Shown here piece by piece: positions 61,288 through 64,000 of a stretch of DNA of 64,000 nt. The stretch's first letter is position 1. Every line of letters begins with the position of its first letter. The notes beneath the pieces were generated by a model. It searched no databases and was not told the DNA's origin. It worked only from the letters and a program-made list of their open reading frames with translations. The stretch is from Bradyrhizobium sp. 199 (GTDB lineage: Bacteria > Pseudomonadota > Alphaproteobacteria > Rhizobiales > Xanthobacteraceae), in the NCBI RefSeq assembly GCF_023073355.1, contig NZ_JADPJI010000008.1:310001-374000 (forward strand), written 5' to 3'. The position numbers were made by a program, and so were the translations under genes.

Positions 61288-61380
61288 GGCAGGAGTCCTT
61301 GAGGCTCACAAAGATGGTGGCCTGTTCCCTGCCTCGCAAGGTGCCCGCCAGGGAGCGCAGGGCTTGGACTACCCAGATGG

Positions 61381-61830
61381 CTAGGGCGCCCGCCGCAGCG
61401 TGCCGCCCCTTGCCTTGACCGGGTCGAGCAGCGACCAGTCGCCATCTTCCAGCACATGCCCCTTGGGGAATGGGGCGCGCAGTTCGAGCCCGAGCGAGCC
61501 CAGCACCCGGTCATCACGGTAGTAGCATTGTAGCACGACACGGACGAGCGTTGCGGCGGCCGCGCCGCCATGCTTGCGAAACTCCTGCGCCACCGCATCG
61601 CGCCTGGGGGCATCGAGCTCGCCGAGCGGCCGACCTGCCAGCCGCGCCAGATGATCCAGCGCTGCCGCCACCAATTTGGTGTCACGGCCGAGCGTTGCCA
61701 GCATATCGGCCTGGATGGCGGGATCGTCGGCGCCGGGCACATTGTACTCGCCGCTGGCCGGAACGATCATCGCGGCGACGGTGCGGAGTTCATCGCGCTG
61801 CGCGCGCGTCAGTTGAGTGTCTGCGGACAT
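61381..61830 (-). CDS. Small subunit-like partner of the GMC oxidoreductase
   Basis: 149 residues from ATG 61830, only seven bases after the stop of the GMC gene, hence surely co-translated. TRAQRDELRTVAAMIVPASG and the helical remainder resemble the gluconate 2-dehydrogenase subunit 3 family, which is the small partner of GMC dehydrogenases. The family is usually exported with a Tat signal on this subunit, but none is seen here. The function is therefore inferred from position and weak similarity. Confidence 0.7.
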   Translation of the reverse strand: MSADTQLTRAQRDELRTVAAMIVPASGEYNVPGADDPAIQADMLATLGRDTKLVAAALDHLARLAGRPLGELDAPRRDAVAQEFRKHGGAAAATLVRVVLQCYYRDDRVLGSLGLELRAPFPKGHVLEDGDWSLLDPVKARGGTLRRAP

Positions 61831-61837
61831 GATGGCC

Positions 61838-63436
61838 TCAATCAAACAAATTGGCGAGGCGCTGCTTCATCTGGTCGGCGATGTACAGCGCGAGGGCCTG
61901 GATGGTGGAGGTCGGGTTCACGCCGCCCGATGTGACGAAGATGCTGCCGTCGACGATGAAGAGATTCTTCACATCGTGCGTGCGGCCCCATTCGTTGACG
62001 ACGGAGCGCTCGGAGTCGGTGCCCATCCGCGCGGTGCCGAGCAGGTGCCAGCCGCCCCAGGGGATGGGCGAGTTGATGCAGATGTCGGTCGCCCCTGCCG
62101 TCTCGAGGATCTCCCGGCCGCGCGCCAGCGCATGCTCCATCATCTTGCGGCTGTTCTCGCTGATCGTGTAGTCGATCTTCGGGGCGGGAATGCCGTGGCC
62201 GTCCTTCAGCACCGGATCGAGGGTGACCTGATTATGCTCCTCGGGCAAATCCTCGCAGATCGCGGAGAAGCCTAAGCGATGGCCGTTGAGCTTGCGGAAG
62301 ACGCGGTGATGGTCCTCGCCCCACGGCAGAATGCCCTTCTGCTCGCTGACGACAGCCTCGAACACCGGCCCTGCCCCGCGCACGAACTGCACGCCATAGC
62401 CGCGGACGAAGCCGCGCGAGGGGTCCGTGTCATACCACTCCTTGCTCCACAGGCAGGTCGGCGGCGCGCGGTTGGAGTCGGTCGGCTCCTTCACATAGCC
62501 GTAGATCTGCGCGTAAGGGTGGAACATCAGATTCTTACCGACGAGACCGGACGAATTGGCAAGGCCGTTCGGGAAGCGCGAGGACGCCGAGTTCAGCAGC
62601 AGTCGCGGCGTGCCGACGCCATTGCAGGCGATGATGACGACATGCGCGGGCTGGAACTGCTCGACGCCGTCGTTGTCGTAATAGACCACGCCCGAAGCCA
62701 TGCCGTTCTCGTCGGTAGTGATCTCGCGCACGCGGCAATGGGTGCGCAGCTCGACGCCGGCGCGGATCGCATGCGGCCAATAGGTGATGTCGGTGGAAGA
62801 CTTTGCGCCCTGCGCGCAGGCCGGCGTGCAATGGCCGAGATTGATGCAACGGGCCCGGCCCTCATAATCCATCGTCGCCACCGTCGTGTCCGACGGCCAC
62901 CAGTGCCAGCCGAGCTTATTCATGGACTTGCCGATGATGGCGCCGGACAATCCGAGCGGCTGCTGCGGCATCGGCGGATACGTGAGCGGCGAGAGCGGAT
63001 CGCCCGAAAGACCGGACGTGCCCATCATGCGGTCGTTCTCTTCGAAGAATGGGGTCAGCGCGTCGTAGTCGATCGGCCAGTCGTCGGCGACGCCGTCCAG
63101 TGTCTTCACCTTGAAATCGGAGGGATGCAGCCGCGGCCAGTGCGCGGTGTACATCACCGTCGAGCCACCGACGGCGTTGTAGTTGACGACTTTGATCGGC
63201 GAATTGTCGTCGTTGATCGGGTAGTCCTCGGGACGACCGCGGACGTTCGGGCTGGACGACCACTCACCGTAGAATTTCGCCTCCCAGTCCCGGCCCGTGC
63301 TCGGATATTCCGCCGGGTTCATCCAGCCGCCCTGCTCCAGGCAGAGAATGTGCATCTTGGTCTCGGCCAGCGACCACGCCACCGCAGCGCCCGAAGCGCC
63401 GGCGCCGATGATCAGGACGTCCACGGGGTCTTTCAT
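61838..63436 (-). CDS. GMC-family FAD-dependent oxidoreductase
   Basis: 532 residues from ATG 63436 (GAGGAAAAGGTTGCG upstream). FAD-binding DVLIIGAGASGAAVAWSLAE at the N-terminus, substrate and FAD loops VNYNAVGGSTVMYTAHWPRL, and the C-terminal GMC_oxred_C block HLLGTARMGTDSERSVV with LFIVDGSIFVTSGGVNPTST. No signal peptide. It should oxidise an alcohol or sugar; the electron acceptor could be a quinone or cytochrome via the small partner. No cytochrome gene follows here. The upstream open frame to 63496 is ignored. Confidence 0.9.
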   Translation of the reverse strand: MKDPVDVLIIGAGASGAAVAWSLAETKMHILCLEQGGWMNPAEYPSTGRDWEAKFYGEWSSSPNVRGRPEDYPINDDNSPIKVVNYNAVGGSTVMYTAHWPRLHPSDFKVKTLDGVADDWPIDYDALTPFFEENDRMMGTSGLSGDPLSPLTYPPMPQQPLGLSGAIIGKSMNKLGWHWWPSDTTVATMDYEGRARCINLGHCTPACAQGAKSSTDITYWPHAIRAGVELRTHCRVREITTDENGMASGVVYYDNDGVEQFQPAHVVIIACNGVGTPRLLLNSASSRFPNGLANSSGLVGKNLMFHPYAQIYGYVKEPTDSNRAPPTCLWSKEWYDTDPSRGFVRGYGVQFVRGAGPVFEAVVSEQKGILPWGEDHHRVFRKLNGHRLGFSAICEDLPEEHNQVTLDPVLKDGHGIPAPKIDYTISENSRKMMEHALARGREILETAGATDICINSPIPWGGWHLLGTARMGTDSERSVVNEWGRTHDVKNLFIVDGSIFVTSGGVNPTSTIQALALYIADQMKQRLANLFD

Positions 63437-63636
63437 CGCAACCTTTTCCTCCCGCCCTCGCCGCTTTCCGGGCGATTCGGCCTGCACAGTTGGCAAGGCC
63501 TCCGAACGATAGGATCAGAGCGGGCGGGGAGTAAAGCCGCGAGGCCGGAATGTCGCACCTCGCAGGATGCAGACCATTGGTAACGCCACATCCGGATGCT
63601 AGGAACAGGCGACCGAGCCATCGATAGCGAGACCGC

Positions 63637-64000
63637 ATGTCCTTCCGAAATGTTTTTGCCGCTACCCGGGCTTTTGCGCTCGTTGGGTTTTTCGCCTTGT
63701 CCGGATTCCTGGCGTCCTCCGAGCCGGCTTCCGCGCTGACCGCCGCCGCGAATGTCCGCGACGGCAACTCCATCCAGCTTGGCGATGCCACCTATCGGCT
63801 CGACGGCGTCGATGCGCCCGAGCTGGACCAGGTCTGTATCGATGATCACGCCGATCCCTGGACCTGCGGCATCGAGGCTCGCGATCAGCTGGCCAAACTG
63901 ATCGGCAAGCGGGCGGTGCGCTGTGACGATGTCGGGCCGGAAAAGAGTTTTGGCAAGCGGCACCGGGCGATCTGCACGGCGGAGGGCGACAAATCGACTT
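63637..64000 (+). CDS. Thermonuclease-family protein (TNase/SNase), 3' end outside the window
   Basis: 121 codons are visible before the window edge. The start MSFRNVFAATRAFALVGFFA with SEPASA is a signal peptide. The SNase-like domain then begins with RDGNSIQLGDATYRLDGVDA followed by PELDQ, the motif carrying the first active-site carboxylate region. The DQLAKLIGKRAVRCDDVG and KRHRAICTAEG segments continue the fold. The catalytic arginine region and end of the protein are cut off. Expected: a secreted nuclease or conserved SNase-like protein. Divergent from the GMC gene. Confidence 0.82.
   Translation, partial: MSFRNVFAATRAFALVGFFALSGFLASSEPASALTAAANVRDGNSIQLGDATYRLDGVDAPELDQVCIDDHADPWTCGIEARDQLAKLIGKRAVRCDDVGPEKSFGKRHRAICTAEGDKST

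Overview
The window is about 64 kb of high-GC DNA with the gene content of an alphaproteobacterium of the Bradyrhizobium/Rhodopseudomonas group. Supporting signs are the many TRAP and ABC uptake systems, a fused indolepyruvate ferredoxin oxidoreductase, a DUF1236 protein, an HWE histidine kinase, sox genes, and many interspersed palindromes of the kinds I associate with Bradyrhizobium intergenic DNA. I see no rRNA, tRNA, CRISPR array, phage module or transposase. It reads as ordinary chromosome rich in catabolic and transport genes.

Layout. 1-150: tail of a serine hydrolase. 199-3113: three-part TRAP transporter (minus strand). 3396-4352: small secreted and membrane proteins. 4495-7221: HWE sensor kinase, CcdA and a small hypothetical. 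7704-9154: LysR and XRE regulators with overlapping ends. 9542-12232: L,D-transpeptidase, a crotonase lacking both usual catalytic glutamates, and a small secreted protein. 12268-15903: isocitrate/isopropylmalate dehydrogenase homologue, zinc alcohol dehydrogenase and class III CoA-transferase. 16096-19760: glycogen synthase-like GT5, MpaB/DUF2236 protein and patatin. 19831-24909: frameshifted 3-hydroxybutyrate dehydrogenase, LysR, peroxiredoxin-like protein, cupin and a frameshifted MFS gene. 24991-32246: MFS, PRC-barrel protein, amylo-alpha-1,6-glucosidase, ABC exporter and GT4 (a glucan-related neighbourhood). 32305-37553: type III alkylsulfatase-like MBL enzyme next to a TRAP system with fused QM permease. 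37750-43036: trans-aconitate methyltransferase, atypical SDR, DHA2-type MFS and a radical SAM/B12 protein.

43354-49532 is the most interesting stretch. A two-subunit molybdenum hydroxylase ends in a strong intrinsic terminator, and a compact soxF-X-Y-Z-A cluster follows at once. The cluster has no soxB or soxCD in view, its SoxY lacks the canonical GGCGG tail, and soxX has an unresolved start that looks like a frameshift. 49611-52692 is a sugar-type ABC importer without an ATPase gene. 52693-55064 is an NCS2-type permease overlapping a biuret-hydrolase-like cysteine hydrolase. 55368-59963 holds a hot-dog dehydratase divergent from indolepyruvate ferredoxin oxidoreductase. 60262-63436 holds a GMC oxidoreductase, a small partner and a signal-less HtrA-type protease. 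The window closes inside a secreted thermonuclease-like gene.

Two genes (bdhA and the MFS gene at 23693) carry clear frameshifts and soxX a possible third. These could be decay or base errors in the assembly; the sequence alone cannot decide. I found no clearly unprecedented multi-gene system. The best leads are the variant Sox cluster, the permease/amidohydrolase pair, the TRAP/alkylsulfatase neighbourhood and enzymes whose catalytic residues are missing.
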